Assembly: GCF_008831285.2 (NCBI RefSeq) | Contig: NC_045151.1 | Span: 243,544-307,543, forward strand | Length of the DNA: 64,000 nt | Reading direction: 5' to 3' | Origin: Nymphaea colorata | Lineage: Eukaryota > Streptophyta > Magnoliopsida > Nymphaeales > Nymphaeaceae | Shown here: piece by piece, positions 11,570 through 23,455 of the stretch | How positions within the stretch are numbered: position 1 is the stretch's first letter | How the letters are laid out: every line of letters starts with the position of its first letter | Translations under genes and position numbers: made by a program | Notes under the pieces: model-generated | Seen by the model: only the letters and a program-made list of their open reading frames with translations | Database searches by the model: none | What the model was told of the DNA's origin: nothing

Positions 11570-12634
11570 GTACATATCATTACTGTTTCTAAGTGTTTTT
11601 TTTTTCATGTTCTATTGGAAATGAGGCTACGTCCTTCCCCAGACTGTTTTTGTTCTAAAAAAAGTTCGTCATTTCTCAGGCCTTGGATTATCACTAGAAT
11701 GGGTTATCTTGGTTTTCAAATTCATCAACATTTTGGCATAATAAGGGCCAATGATTTCTTGATTGTTCAAAGGACATTATTTGATGTACAAAATTAGAGT
11801 ATGTTATAATTATATTCTTAAATTTGTAAAATTGAATGGAAATGAGACATTATGCTTCTTATACAAGTAGGAAAACTAAATATTATCTTTGTCTATCTGA
11901 ATTTTCACACTTCTCTTTCTTAGCCCCTAGTTAATTTCAGTTACCTCAATACTTGATAGTTAAATTGTTTGGTATATTTTAATGTATTATGAATAATTGT
12001 GATATTGGTTTTTTTTAAATAATAAATTTCGTGACGCGGTAAGCGCGTTACTAAAGACCACCACCTGGGTAGAAACTACCAAATGCTTTATGCAAAACAA
12101 AAAAAAAAAGAACTTGTTGTGGGTGCTCCAGTAGAAGGAGATAAAAAAGGAAAAAAGCTTATCGATCGACCGAAGTGCTTCAACAAGGTCAAAGGTTGAT
12201 TTGCCGATCTAGCAAACCGTTCATCTTCCACATAAACCGCACAAAATTTTTGGCATATGTGGCACTGCCAATGGCCATAATTGTTGCCAATAGAATCTCG
12301 AGACTGAAGGTTTGATCAAGGCAACTTCCTTTTTATTCCAACAGCTTGATGGGAGAGGAAGAACCAAGTGCTCAGCAATCCGCCCACCACCAAAAATGGC
12401 GTGGTGGAGCGAGGTAGGGCGATACAGGCTATGGCATACAATAACCTTGATAACTTAGATTATACTAAAGTATATATAGATTTAAAATTTAATTATTTAT
12501 GATGTTTTGGGAAGAGAAAAAAAGTTCAAAGAGAAAATTCTCTCTGGCTCAGATATCAATGTCGGCAGATACCTGTAACAATATAACGCCAACCCGAATC
12601 TCGCAGGCGAACAGTAATCCAAACCAGCCAGTTC

Positions 12635-13501
12635 TCAATAAGAAGGAAGGAGCGCATCCAATAATTCTTCATCCAACTCCAGGGCAGGCATAACATGAGG
12701 GAGAAGGCAGACTTCCAGATCCATGCTGCCACCCTCACCTTTTCTGAGGAAGACTGAAATTCTACCATCAAACTTATTGGCACTCCCTCTGAGCACTGCC
12801 AACCCTTTCCCCCACCCAAAGTCGCTCCCATACATCTCCAACCATGGGGAGCTGGCCACCATAACATCATTCGATTCAAACCCATTCACATCATACAATT
12901 GTATGTTCATGAGCCACTGCCGACCCATGTTGGCTGTTTCCCCCAACACGGTCTCGTGCAGCGCCCGGGCTGCCCAACCCATGTCCTGCCCAAGCAGCTC
13001 ACCCACCTTGGCCTCCGTCGACAAGAATAGCATGCAACTGACGAAGTACTCCCGGGGCAAAGTTGGGTCCAGCCTCTTTCGAAGCCCGGCTGCAACCTTG
13101 CAGGCAGTGATCTGGTCGGCCTGGCGCTTCCGGGCCCATGTTATGGTCCGCCACATGAGCCCAACAAGTGCCTGCAACGACGAGATCTCACCCCTCCGCA
13201 GCTTCGAGCGCTCGTTGGCCTTGGCCTTGATCCGGGATATGGCTTGGGCACTGAAGCACAAGATTCTTTCTCGGACTGCTGGAAGTTTGAGCCTCTCAAT
13301 GAGGTGTTCAGACAGTGGGAAGTGGACTTGGCGGAGCTCCTTGGGGATCTGGGCTCGCTCCATCAATGGCGGTCGCAATATGGTTTCATGGCCGGCATTG
13401 AGCTCGGACCAGGAGTTGAAGAAGTGCCAGAAGGACTCACCGTCAGCTGCGGTATGGTTGAGGGAGCAGCCTATCAAGACACCGTCCTCCAACAATGTTA
13501 C
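12635..13501 (-). pseudogene. BAHD acyltransferase exon 2, orphan copy
   Basis: The minus-strand frame is open to TGA at 12637-12635 and encodes the second exon of a BAHD acyltransferase (cytosolic acyl-CoA-dependent O- or N-acylation) of the uncharacterised At3g50280-like type. It has the catalytic HXXXD-type motif HTAADG preceded by IGCSLN, SFWHFFNSWSELN, and the structural DFGWGKG motif near the C-terminus, followed by ANKFDGRISVF and DLEVCLLPHVM. It is about 288 residues, the usual length of this exon. The acceptor reads TTTCTG|GTAAC where copy 2 reads TTTCAG|GTAAC, so the AG is lost. No exon 1 lies upstream: the tandem duplication broke inside the intron. Translation could start only at an internal or upstream chance ATG, so it is called a pseudogene despite the open frame. 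Confidence 0.85.
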
Positions 13502-14899
13502 CAGAAATGAATGCACTTCATTAGATGCATCGAACTCAAAATTTCGTTTCATTCTTAAAATTTTCACTCCCTGTAAAACTCATTTTTATATGCCCAAATC
13601 CACACATTCAACTTCTCTTTCCCAACTGAAAGCCAATCTAGAACCTTAATCTATTTGATTTATGCAACTTATATTGTATTCCATCCTGTTCAACCCCAAT
13701 GAACCCACTCAATTAAGGTACAAGACCTTGATGTTAGCTTGACTGTTTTCTTCTAGGCTGCTCTGATCGGCCCAATTACCGTTAAGCTTGACCTGAATTA
13801 TAAGGGATTGCTTTAATACGGTTAATTTCAAAAAATCAAATCATGTCGACTGCAGGAACCATATTATTCATATTTCAGCTCCACGTAGAAATATTTTAAA
13901 AAATTATTCTGACAAGTCACAGCCTATGCAATCTTGTCTGAAGGACAGTATATGTACCCAGAATGCAGGCAATGCTATAGCTATGATTTGAACAAAACCA
14001 GTGCTCGTGGAGTAAGCATGCACACAGTTAGCACAAACCTGAAGAAATATGAAAATGAGCATTTCAAGTGGCTCAACTTTTAGGTCAGTTCTGGTAACAG
14101 CACAATGGGCTCCTCAGTAAGAGTTCTTCCAAAACGATCCTCCCTTCTGAAAAATCAGATTGCTTCATATCTAACCGGCCCACTTGGGCTTTTAATTTTC
14201 TATTTTTTTTATTAGATAAATTAACATACCGATGTTTATGATGTTGAATTGTTTATGGGTGGGAGAGGGAGATGGACATCAAGTAGACGGCTAGAACGTT
14301 GTCGACTAAATCATGAATGCTTTTGTCCTTTGCCGCAGATAGAAAATTGAGAACAACGATTCAACTTTCGGCCTATTTTTACAGATAATGCACATGACGA
14401 CCGTTAGTAAAATTACACATAACTGTTGACTTGATAAAATAAACATGATCCAAAAATGTTAAAATATGCTCCAAAGAAAATAAATATGTCTAATGTATTT
14501 TTTTCAGTTTTTTTAATGCCGAACAGTTTTTCTTCCCTTAAATTTACTTATCTTTTGATGTTTGTGTTATTAGTTTCCCACTTATTTTATTTTCTCCTTA
14601 TTTTCAGTTTTTTTAAATTTTAAAAAAATTATAATATTTTTCCTGCTTTTTTTCGTTTTTTTCAAGCTCGCCATATTATACTTAAAAAAAAACTCACCCC
14701 CAAAACTAAAGAGGGAAATGGTAAGTAGTAACATCCAAAAAACAATAGTCCACATTTGATACAATACTAGTTAGTTTTTCCCACTATAACTAAGATACAT
14801 AGTCAATGCAATGCCAAATTTATGAAAACGGAATCAGTTACACTTTCGGAGTGAATATTGAGGTGCTAGAGGGAGTACGTTTATAAGGAACAATAAGCT
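13502..14899. other. Truncated BAHD intron copy and spacer
   Basis: 13502-14710 is the copied part of the BAHD intron (compare 24905-26107). 14711-14899 is unique spacer between the two duplication copies and contains AATAAGCT just before copy 2. No gene is seen. An A/T-rich run lies at 14500-14700. Confidence 0.7.
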
Positions 14900-15235
14900 G
14901 CCTTCGTTCAAATGAACTTTTTCGGAACAGGTCCTATATATATATAACACAGCTAAATTTCTCAAATCAGTGTTTGAAAACCCAGTGACTTGGGACTCAA
15001 CTCCACTGTCCTTGACTCATGACTCGATGGGACAACTCGGACACTAGGACCACGGGGTTATGATAGCTTTTTTTAAGAAAAAATAATGTATAACTTGTCT
15101 TTTAAACATAAAACTTTTGTAAAATAACTTAATTTCTCTTATATGATTCAAAAAAAGTGAAACCAATATAAAGTGAAGTCACAACTAAGTTCATTCTCTT
15201 TCAATTGTTGCAATTTAGCATGTCGAGCGGCACCT

Positions 15236-15536
15236 TTATCTTGGAGTAACTTCAGTATTTGTAACCCCATTCACTGAAGATGGCTGTGATCTGCTGAACC
15301 CATCCTTGGTTCTCTGGTTAGAACATGCAGGTTCTATTGGAACGGAAATGACAAAGATTCACCCCCAAGCACGAGAAGAACAGAAGACATGGTTGGTCTT
15401 TTTTCAGCATCTTCTTGAACAGCAAGCCTATATGCAGAAATGGTTCACGTGGTGGACACGTCTCTCTCAACAATGGGTCCATGAATTCCAGTCCCATCCC
15501 TCGCCTCCACAAACTCCAAGCCCATGTCCCCATTTA
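15236..15536 (-). pseudogene. Receptor-like kinase C-terminal exon (CRK/S-domain type), copy 2
   Basis: Second copy of the kinase tail. It begins with AWSLWRRGMGLEFMDPLL, as in kinase subdomains X-XI, followed by LHIGLL, the frame-shifted VQED...RPTMSS block, and a VTNTEVTPR end with TAA at 15238-15236. It shares with copy 1 the frameshift after HIGLL, so the gene was already broken before the duplication. No catalytic core lies upstream. The opposite strand happens to be open (15306-15557), but its translation matches nothing I know, whereas the minus-strand motifs are specific. Confidence 0.7.
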
Positions 15537-16137
15537 ATTCATTCAATGCAATATTGAAAATGTTATATCTAGCTTTGATCAAGTAGGATGACTGAGAAAG
15601 AAGATTTCTCTACAATTTGTTGAAAGAAAATTTGATAAAATTAACCTATGTTGGTTCTGTATCACATAATATTATGTTTGAGAAAGGCAACTGAAGAATG
15701 AAACACATCACAGGGGCAGAATACAGATTCCTTTTCAATTCCGACATGTTGTTGGCTTGCCCTGTAAAATCTGGATGGTGAAATCTTTTGCTTCGAAAGG
15801 TTTGGTTTTAATTTAAAGATAAAGGTGCTTATATGCCAACTAGAAGTTAAATATTGTGTTTCTGACTTGTGGCACATTTGTTGAACCCATGAACATTGAC
15901 AGTCATAATCAACAATACTCAAAAAATAATGTGCAAAGGAATTTGGCCTCCAATATGCAAACATGAAGCAATCCAAATATAAAAGTTGTTTTAATGGGAC
16001 TGAGAGGAAATGCAATCATGCTTGCTTTGTGTATTGTCCATTACGTTCTATTGTCAATTGACTAATAGAAAGAAGATCAAACTTGAATGAGGGAATATGC
16101 AAAGAACATTCTTGAAAAACAAGAGAATCTGAGATTT

Positions 16138-16401
16138 TCATGTCAGCTTGGTGAGAGGCGTGAGCTCTAGAGGCATAGAGTAATTTATCTGAAACATGTC
16201 AAGTGCAACGGAACTATGATTAAGAAATTTAGAAAAAAGAACAATATGATCACTTGCTCCCGAATATATGATCCACGATGATGACAAAAATGTGAAGGAA
16301 GATGACATAAGAACAAGGTTGATTGTAGGTAACTTGGCATTGCTAAATGCCATAACCTGTTCACATTCACTCTTAGTTAGAGTAACTTCATCGGCGTTCA
16401 C
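16138..16401 (-). pseudogene. Copia gag/protease fragment, copy 2
   Basis: Copy of the 8426-8737 scrap. It keeps SSSWIIYSGASDHIVLFS, including the same Asp to Tyr change at the protease active site, but has Ala where copy 1 has Glu. A small insertion (about 10 bp near 16200) alters the end. It is non-functional. Confidence 0.7.
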
Positions 16402-16976
16402 TAGTTTAGTGTTGTCTCAATTATTAGCATTCACCTTGGTGGTCACATGAGGAGTTGTTCTATGAAGATGATCGTGAGATAGAATTTTTTTTTTTGGCAT
16501 GTTCTGACTCCATAATTACAATATGACTCCATACTTACAATAGAACATACTCGGTGAGATTTCATTTGAAATATCAAAATTTCCAAAACTAGTTTTGATG
16601 ACTAAGTAAAAAGGCAGCCCTTTTTCAAGGATAAAAAAGGAATATGAAAAAATGAAAAGTTTAAAAAGTATTTCTTTATTAAATGCCCCTTTCCTTTTCA
16701 ATGCATATTTGTTGCATACACCACTTGGTGAGCAGAACTCAACATTGTACTAAAAATTTGTGAAGTTAGTTATATACACCACTTCCGTTTATGCATTTCA
16801 AGTGCATATGACAAAAAAAACCATAATTAATACAAAAAGAAACTTTGTGTAGAGATAAAAACAGAAACCACAATGAGATTTGATAGAAATAAAATTTGTC
16901 AGTCCGTATATGCATATCGTTATGACCAATATACCTTTTTAAGCAGTAAAAACGCATTTTCGTTTTGTCCCGGTTA

Positions 16977-17190
16977 TAGTGTTATCTCATTATCTCATAA
17001 ATATTTTATTGTCTCATACTTATGTTCAGTGTTATTTCATGCATCCATTCGTTATCTCACTATCTCATAAATTTAGTATTATCTCATACTTATATTTGAT
17101 GTTATCTCATACATCCCTCTGTTCATTATCTCATCAATTTTTGTTATTTCATGAGCATTGTCTCATACTTATTTGTCATTTCACATGCAT
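16977..17190 (+). repeat. ATCTCAT short-motif repeat, copy 2
   Basis: Near-identical to 9345-9540. It is followed by ~50 bp (about 17190-17235) absent from copy 1. Confidence 0.8.
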
Positions 17191-18827
17191 GTGCAATGTT
17201 TGAGTATAAAAGTAAATGTGCATATTGGTAGTAGGATCTACATTTGGTGTATGCACGTTACATACATGAGGCGGTGTATAGAACTTTGCTTTTGTAAGAG
17301 AAAATTCTATGAGTGTTTTTGTGGGGTTTGGTTTTAAAGTAATCCTACGCCTCCTTCTAATAGTCTTTTAGTAAGAAAAAGGTGCTGTACCATGTTGATA
17401 TGTTTAGGTTGATGTCTCAATCAATGCCTCATAGTTTCTTCCTAGTTACCAGCAGACAAAACAAACTTTTGCAGAAGGAATTAAAAGCAGAAGAGATAAT
17501 GAATGGAGAGCAAGAACGGAAGAAAAAAAAATGTGAAAGTAAATGGAGAGAAATGGACTACAAGATGTATGATGCCAAACAATGAAAAGGGAGGTAGACA
17601 CTGGTGGCTTTGCGAACTCCATGAACGATCGGCCATCTGCTATGGAAGCAATAACATGGGCACGACAACAACAACAATGATCAACCATCTGTTAACCATC
17701 AGATGCTCGGTAGATCAGCATTAAACAACAATGTTCTTCAATCACTAAGGACGAAGGGGTGTCGGTCTGTTGTCCTTGCAGAGAAGAGAGAGAAATGGGG
17801 GGAGACGACTACGAGACCAGGAGAACCCTAGGGAGATAAGAGAGAGAAAGAAAGTGGGAGGTGCAAATAAAAAGGGTGACAGAGTCGTGACAAAGGGGGA
17901 AACAGGCAGAGAACAATGAGAGGGAGAGGGAGTGGGAAATAGGTGCGATATAGGGCTTGGAAGAAGGAGAAGACAGAAGAGACTGAGAGAGATCGAGAGG
18001 GCTCACCTCAGCACCACCGCTGCCTTTCACCTCCGCCGCCGTTGCTCTATCTTCCACTTCCTGCTTCTCTGCGTCGTGCATGAACCAGTGAGAGAGATGA
18101 AGAGGGAGAGCCGGCATCAGGCATCCTCTTCACGCGGGTGGGATTCAGGTCCGAGTCTAGACCCTAATCCAGCCCGACCTGCCCCACTGGCCAAACATTA
18201 CAATTTCAATACATGAATTGGCTATTATCTTACCAACCCCATTTTCATATATGCTCGGTAAAACCCCTTTATTTATGCTTAAATTGGTCCAATAGAGAAT
18301 CACTTGTGGTCGGTAGTTACCCATTTACGCCATTTGTGGTTGTGCATTTCTAAGTCTGTTGTTTTGATAAATGTCTATAAGATTTTAATTTTGGCTTTAG
18401 GTCATATATAAACATATGGATGTGGTGACCTCTACAAAGATAGGATGTTACATAGATTTTGTGTTTTCTGTACATATGACATATTTATGCTACCAATGAC
18501 ACCCTTCTCCAGACTCTATGCTGAAGTGAGTATTTTCTTTTAGATGAATGTTTCATCCTTTGTGAAACATTTTAATGTTAGTTTACAATATTCCTTCTAC
18601 CCTAATGAATGTTTCAAGAAAATCTTCATGGAACATATTTTTGTTTCCTTTAAATGAGGTTGTCTTATAGCCTTTATTTATTTTAATCATCAAGTGGATG
18701 GATTTCAGCTAGTCAAGCTGGTTAGGATTACTATCAGAATCTCATATTTTTTATGTGAGTAAGATGAACAATCTCTATAATAGTGCCCATCACGAATTTC
18801 CTAACTTAATGATGCGTTAGCTATTTT
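17191..18827. other. No gene identified (copy 2 of the duplication)
   Basis: Counterpart of 9541-11514: purine-rich tract at 17740-18000 and the MKRESRHQASSSRG string at 18097, whose donor-like site is changed to GTGGG. Nothing else is supported. Confidence 0.4.
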
Positions 18828-20233
18828 GGGAAAATTTGGATGTGGACAGAGGTGTATGTTGACGGCAAGACAGCTATTTCCATGGAGTAATACAATGTTA
18901 GCCAAAAGGAACAATGCATTTTGCATCTTAATGATCTTAGTTCCAATTTTCATCATTATTCTCTGTTTTACTTTTATAGGACACGAATTATTGTGATGGT
19001 TCTTGCCAGTTCTCTCTCATTTATGAATTGTTATGTTCCAACACCACACTTTTACTCTTTTGTATTCTCCTCTGTAGCTGCTATAAATCAGTCCTTGCAG
19101 CAGCTTGAGGCTGAGCATATGGAATTGGACAGGTACATATCATTACTGTTTCTAAGTGTTTTTTTTTTCATGTTCTATTGGAAATGAGGATACATCCTAC
19201 CCCAGACTGTTTTTGTTCTAAAAAAAGGTTCGTAATTTCTCAGGCCTTGGGTTATCACTTGAATGTGTTTATCTTGCTTTGGGTTATCTTGGTTTTCAAA
19301 TCCATCAACATTTTGGCATAATAAGGGCAGGTGATTTCTTGATTGTTCAAAGGACATTATTTGACATACAAAATTAGAGTATGTTATAATTATGTTCTCA
19401 AATTTGTAAAATTGAATGCCTTAAAGAAACTCTTTAGTGTGCAGCTCTATGAAATTTTGTATACTATTTTCTAGTTGCTTTATTAATTAATTAGTTGTGC
19501 ATTGTATCTTCAATTACAAAGTTTGTCTTGAATGGCAGAACTTTTGTTCACAATATAAATCAGAGCTAGTTATTGTGCTCTGAAAGAACTACTAATTTGT
19601 GTTGAATGGCAAAGCTTTTGTTTCAAGATGTTGCTAATTTTGTTACCGACTTGATGTTTGAATTACATTTTAAACAATTTGCCATATTTGGTCTATCGAA
19701 ATAGAGAAAACATGAACTTTGATGGAGAATGAAGCTTGACACGTCTTCATGCACTTCCAGTTTTTAGTATTTAGAAATGTCTTATAAGATTTGCTTATTA
19801 TTGCAGGTTTCTCGAAATGATGAGACTATGAACAGTCAAGGATCTGGTTATGCTACAATGGGTTCTAGGGGTAAAGCTGCACTTTCTGCATTGAATAGAG
19901 CTGTCGGTCACGTAATTCTAACCTTGAGATGAATTTTAGGTGTATTTTCTAGTTATTGACATCAAAGGTAATTCGACAATGTTTGTGGGATCTTGTCTGC
20001 TTTTAATTGTTTCATTTGTCCGGTAATGTAGTTGGACATGAGTTTGTTTGCCGGATTGTTAAGAAATGAGACATTATGCTTCTTATACAAGTAGGAAACT
20101 AAATATTATCTTTGTCTATCTGAATTTTCACACTTCTCTTTCTTTGCACCCTAGTTAATTTCAATTACCTCAATACTTGATAGTTAAATTGTTTTGTATA
20201 TTTTAATGTATTATGAATAATTGTATTGATATT
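18828..20233. repeat. 1406-bp tandem unit 1 of 3
   Basis: Begins at GGGAAAATTTGGATGTGGAC. It contains exon a (19078-19132) and exon b (19807-19906) of the unidentified gene. Its first ~225 bp differ from units 2 and 3 at several sites, while its later part equals unit 2. Confidence 0.95.
19078..19906 (+). pseudogene. Unidentified gene, exons a and b, unit 1
   Basis: Exon a 19078-19132 (AAINQSLQQLEAEHMELD, between TCTGTAG and GGTACAT) and exon b 19807-19906 (between TTATTGCAG and GGTCACG), which encodes VSRNDETMNSQGSGYATMG followed by SRGKAALSALNRAVG. The strings look like real protein, with a coiled-coil-like segment and a conserved-looking Ser/Gly stretch, but I cannot name the family. Exon a ends two bases into a codon, whereas exon b is open only when it starts in phase 0, so joining the two directly gives an early stop. 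An exon between them may be missing, or the gene is dead. No start or end exon is convincingly seen. Confidence 0.35.
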
Positions 20234-21639
20234 GGGAAAATTTGGATGTGGACAGATGTGTATGTTGATGGCAAGACAGCTATTTCCTTGGAGTAATAGA
20301 AGGTTAGCCAAAAGGAACTTTGCATTTTGCATCTTAATGATCTTAGTTCTAATTTTCATCATTATTCTCTGTTTTACTTTTATAGGACACGGATTATTGT
20401 GATGGTTTTTGCCAGTTCTCTCTCATTTATGAATTGTTATGTTCCCCCACCACACTTTTACTCTTTTGTATTCTCCTCTGTAGCTGCTATAAATCAGTCC
20501 TTGCAGCAGCTTGAGGCTGAGCATATGGAATTGGACAGGTACATATCATTACTGTTTCTAAGTGTTTTTTTTTTCATGTTCTATTGGAAATGAGGATACA
20601 TCCTACCCCAGACTGTTTTTGTTCTAAAAAAAGGTTCGTAATTTCTCAGGCCTTGGGTTATCACTTGAATGTGTTTATCTTGCTTTGGGTTATCTTGGTT
20701 TTCAAATCCATCAACATTTTGGCATAATAAGGGCAGGTGATTTCTTGATTGTTCAAAGGACATTATTTGACATACAAAATTAGAGTATGTTATAATTATG
20801 TTCTCAAATTTGTAAAATTGAATGCCTTAAAGAAACTCTTTAGTGTGCAGCTCTATGAAATTTTGTATACTATTTTCTAGTTGCTTTATTAATTAATTAG
20901 TTGTGCATTGTATCTTCAATTACAAAGTTTGTCTTGAATGGCAGAACTTTTGTTCACAATATAAATCAGAGCTAGTTATTGTGCTCTGAAAGAACTACTA
21001 ATTTGTGTTGAATGGCAAAGCTTTTGTTTCAAGATGTTGCTAATTTTGTTACCGACTTGATGTTTGAATTACATTTTAAACAATTTGCCATATTTGGTCT
21101 ATCGAAATAGAGAAAACATGAACTTTGATGGAGAATGAAGCTTGACACGTCTTCATGCACTTCCAGTTTTTAGTATTTAGAAATGTCTTATAAGATTTGC
21201 TTATTATTGCAGGTTTCTCGAAATGATGAGACTATGAACAGTCAAGGATCTGGTTATGCTACAATGGGTTCTAGGGGTAAAGCTGCACTTTCTGCATTGA
21301 ATAGAGCTGTCGGTCACGTAATTCTAACCTTGAGATGAATTTTAGGTGTATTTTCTAGTTATTGACATCAAAGGTAATTCGACAATGTTTGTGGGATCTT
21401 GTCTGCTTTTAATTGTTTCATTTGTCCGGTAATGTAGTTGGACATGAGTTTGTTTGCCGGATTGTTAAGAAATGAGACATTATGCTTCTTATACAAGTAG
21501 GAAACTAAATATTATCTTTGTCTATCTGAATTTTCACACTTCTCTTTCTTTGCACCCTAGTTAATTTCAATTACCTCAATACTTGATAGTTAAATTGTTT
21601 TGTATATTTTAATGTATTATGAATAATTGTATTGATATT
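20234..21639. repeat. 1406-bp tandem unit 2 of 3 (chimeric)
   Basis: Its first part matches unit 3 (AGTTCTAATTTT, ACACGGATT, GTTCCCCCACC). Its later part matches unit 1 (ATCCTACCCC, TGTTTATCTTGC, CAAATCCATC). The switch lies between about 20452 and 20596, as expected from an unequal crossover between two older units. Confidence 0.95.
20484..21312 (+). pseudogene. Unidentified gene, exons a and b, unit 2
   Basis: Exon a 20484-20538 and exon b 21213-21312, with the same encoded strings and the same phase conflict as in unit 1. The unit is a whole copy with introns, so it arose by DNA duplication and not by retroposition. Confidence 0.35.
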
Positions 21640-23045
21640 GGGAAAATTTGGATGTGGACAGATGTGTATGTTGATGGCAAGACAGCTATTTCCTTGGAGT
21701 AATAGAAGGTTAGCCAAAAGGAACTTTGCATTTTGCATCTTAATGATCTTAGTTCTAATTTTCATCATTATTCTCTGTTTTACTTTTATAGGACACGGAT
21801 TATTGTGATGGTTTTTGCCAGTTCTCTCTCATTTATGAATTGTTATGTTCCCCCACCACACTTTTACTCTTTTGTATTCTCCTCTGTAGCTGCTATAAAT
21901 CAGTCCTTGCAGCAGCTTGAGGCTGAGCATATGGAATTGGACAGGTACATATCATTACTGTTTCTAAGTGTTTTTTTTTTCATGTTCTATTGGAAATGAG
22001 GATACATCCTTCCCCAGACTGTTTTTGTTCTAAAAAAAAGTTCGTAATTTCTCAGGCCTTGGGTTATCACTTGAATGTGTTCATCTTGCTTTGGGTTATC
22101 TTGGTTTTCAAATTCATCAACATTTTGGCATAATAAGGGCAGGTGATTTCTTGATTGTTCAAAGGACATTATTTGATGTACAAAATTAGAGTATGTTATA
22201 ATTATGTTCTCAAATTTGTAAAATTGAATGCCTTAAAGGAACTCTTTAGTGTGCAACTCCATGAAATTTTGTATACTATTTTCTAGTTGCTTTATTAATT
22301 AATTAGTTGTGCATTGTATCTTCAATTACAAAGTTTGTCTTGAATGGCAGAACTTTTGTTCACAATATAAATCAGAGCTAGTTATTGTGCTCTGAAAGAA
22401 CTACTAATTTGTGTTGAATGGCAAAGCTTTTGTTTCAAGATGTTGCTAATTTTGTTACCGACTTGATGTTTGAATTACATTTTAAACAATTTGCCATATT
22501 TGGTCTATCGAAATAGAGAAAACATGAACTTTGATGGAGAATGAAGCTTGACACGTCTTCATGCACTTCCAGTTTTAGTATTTAGAAATGTCTTATAAGA
22601 TTTGCTTATTATTGCAGGTTTCTCGAAATGATGAGACTATGAACAGTCAAGGATCTGGTTATGCTACAATGGGTTCTAGGGGTAAAGCTGCACTTTCTGC
22701 ATTGAATAGAGCTGTCGGTCACGTAATTCTAACCTTGAGATGAATTTTAGGTGTATTTTCTAGTTATTGACATCAAAGGTAATTCGACAATGTTTGTGGG
22801 ATCTTGTCTGCTTTTAATTGTTTCATTTGTCCGGTAATGTAGTTGGACATGAGTTTGTTTGCCGGATTGTTAAGAAATGAGACATTATGCTTCTTATACA
22901 AGTAGGAGAACTAAATATTATCTTTGTCTATCTGAATTTTCACACTTCTCTTTCTTTGCACCCTAGTTAATTTCAATTACCTCAATACTTGATAGTTAAA
23001 TTGTTTTGTATATTTTAATGTATTATGAATAATCGTATTGATGTT
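21640..23045. repeat. 1406-bp tandem unit 3 of 3
   Basis: Last unit. It continues at 23046 into GGGTTTTGTAAATAATAG, the sequence that follows the single unit in copy 1 (about 12005). The junction TTGGG is common to the unit start and the downstream flank, a microhomology for the first duplication. Confidence 0.95.
21890..22717 (+). pseudogene. Unidentified gene, exons a and b, unit 3
   Basis: Exon a 21890-21944 and exon b 22618-22717. One T is lost in the run before exon b (AGTTTTAG against AGTTTTTAG), so exon b lies one base closer. The coding strings are unchanged, while intron positions differ at several sites from units 1 and 2. Confidence 0.35.
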
Positions 23046-23104
23046 GGGTTTTGTAAATAATAGATTTCGTGATGTGGTAAGCGCGTTACTAAAGACCACC
23101 ACCT

Positions 23105-23455
23105 TGGCTTCTGTGACATGGATTCATAAAATCTCTAACGTTGGATTGCATGTTACGAAATGTATGATCAGTAAAAAAATCAGCCACATAATGTTTGGTA
23201 ATGCACATGGCGACATTCAGGCCACGTTACAGAATATCTAAATGTGTTATCCAATGTTGATATGTGAAATTTCTTGTTGTGTTAGGACAAGGTCATATGG
23301 TTACCAACATTTTAATGACCACACACATTGTCCTTTAGTAAAAAAGATGATCAAACAATGGTAGTTGTACCATAAAAAAAATTGTACAAACTGATGAAGA
23401 AGAACCCTAATGAAAATATTAATGAATCTAATGAATTGTGAAAGGGAGAAACTAC
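23105..23455. other. Segment present only in copy 2 downstream of the BAHD gene
   Basis: About 345 bp between ACTAAAGACCACCACC (shared) and GAAACTACCAAATGC (shared) have no counterpart in copy 1 at 12066. It is an insertion here or a deletion there. No terminal repeats or coding motif are seen. Confidence 0.6.

Larger units (their letters stand above)
6930..14710. repeat. Large tandem duplication, copy 1 (7.8 kb)
   Basis: Starts at GCCTTCGTTCAAATGAAC and ends at CCAAAACTAAA, both shared with copy 2 (14900-26107). Order of contents: receptor-like kinase tail, Copia protease scrap, ATCTCAT repeats, unidentified plus-strand gene fragment, BAHD exon 2. Against copy 2 it has an extra ~320 bp at about 7888-8206 and an extra ~115 bp near 9806-9930. 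It lacks ~645 bp at 11837 (including one exon of the unidentified gene) and ~345 bp at 12066. The many substitutions show that the duplication is not recent. Confidence 0.92.

Noticed and set aside
12723-13649. A 308-codon plus-strand frame opposite the BAHD exon
   Set aside because: It is the antisense of a recognised BAHD exon (HTAADG and DFGWG on the minus strand); the plus translation has no motif.
15306-15557. An 83-codon plus-strand ORF with a Trp-rich stretch
   Set aside because: The minus strand of the same DNA carries receptor-kinase motifs in both duplication copies, and the plus frame is interrupted in copy 1.
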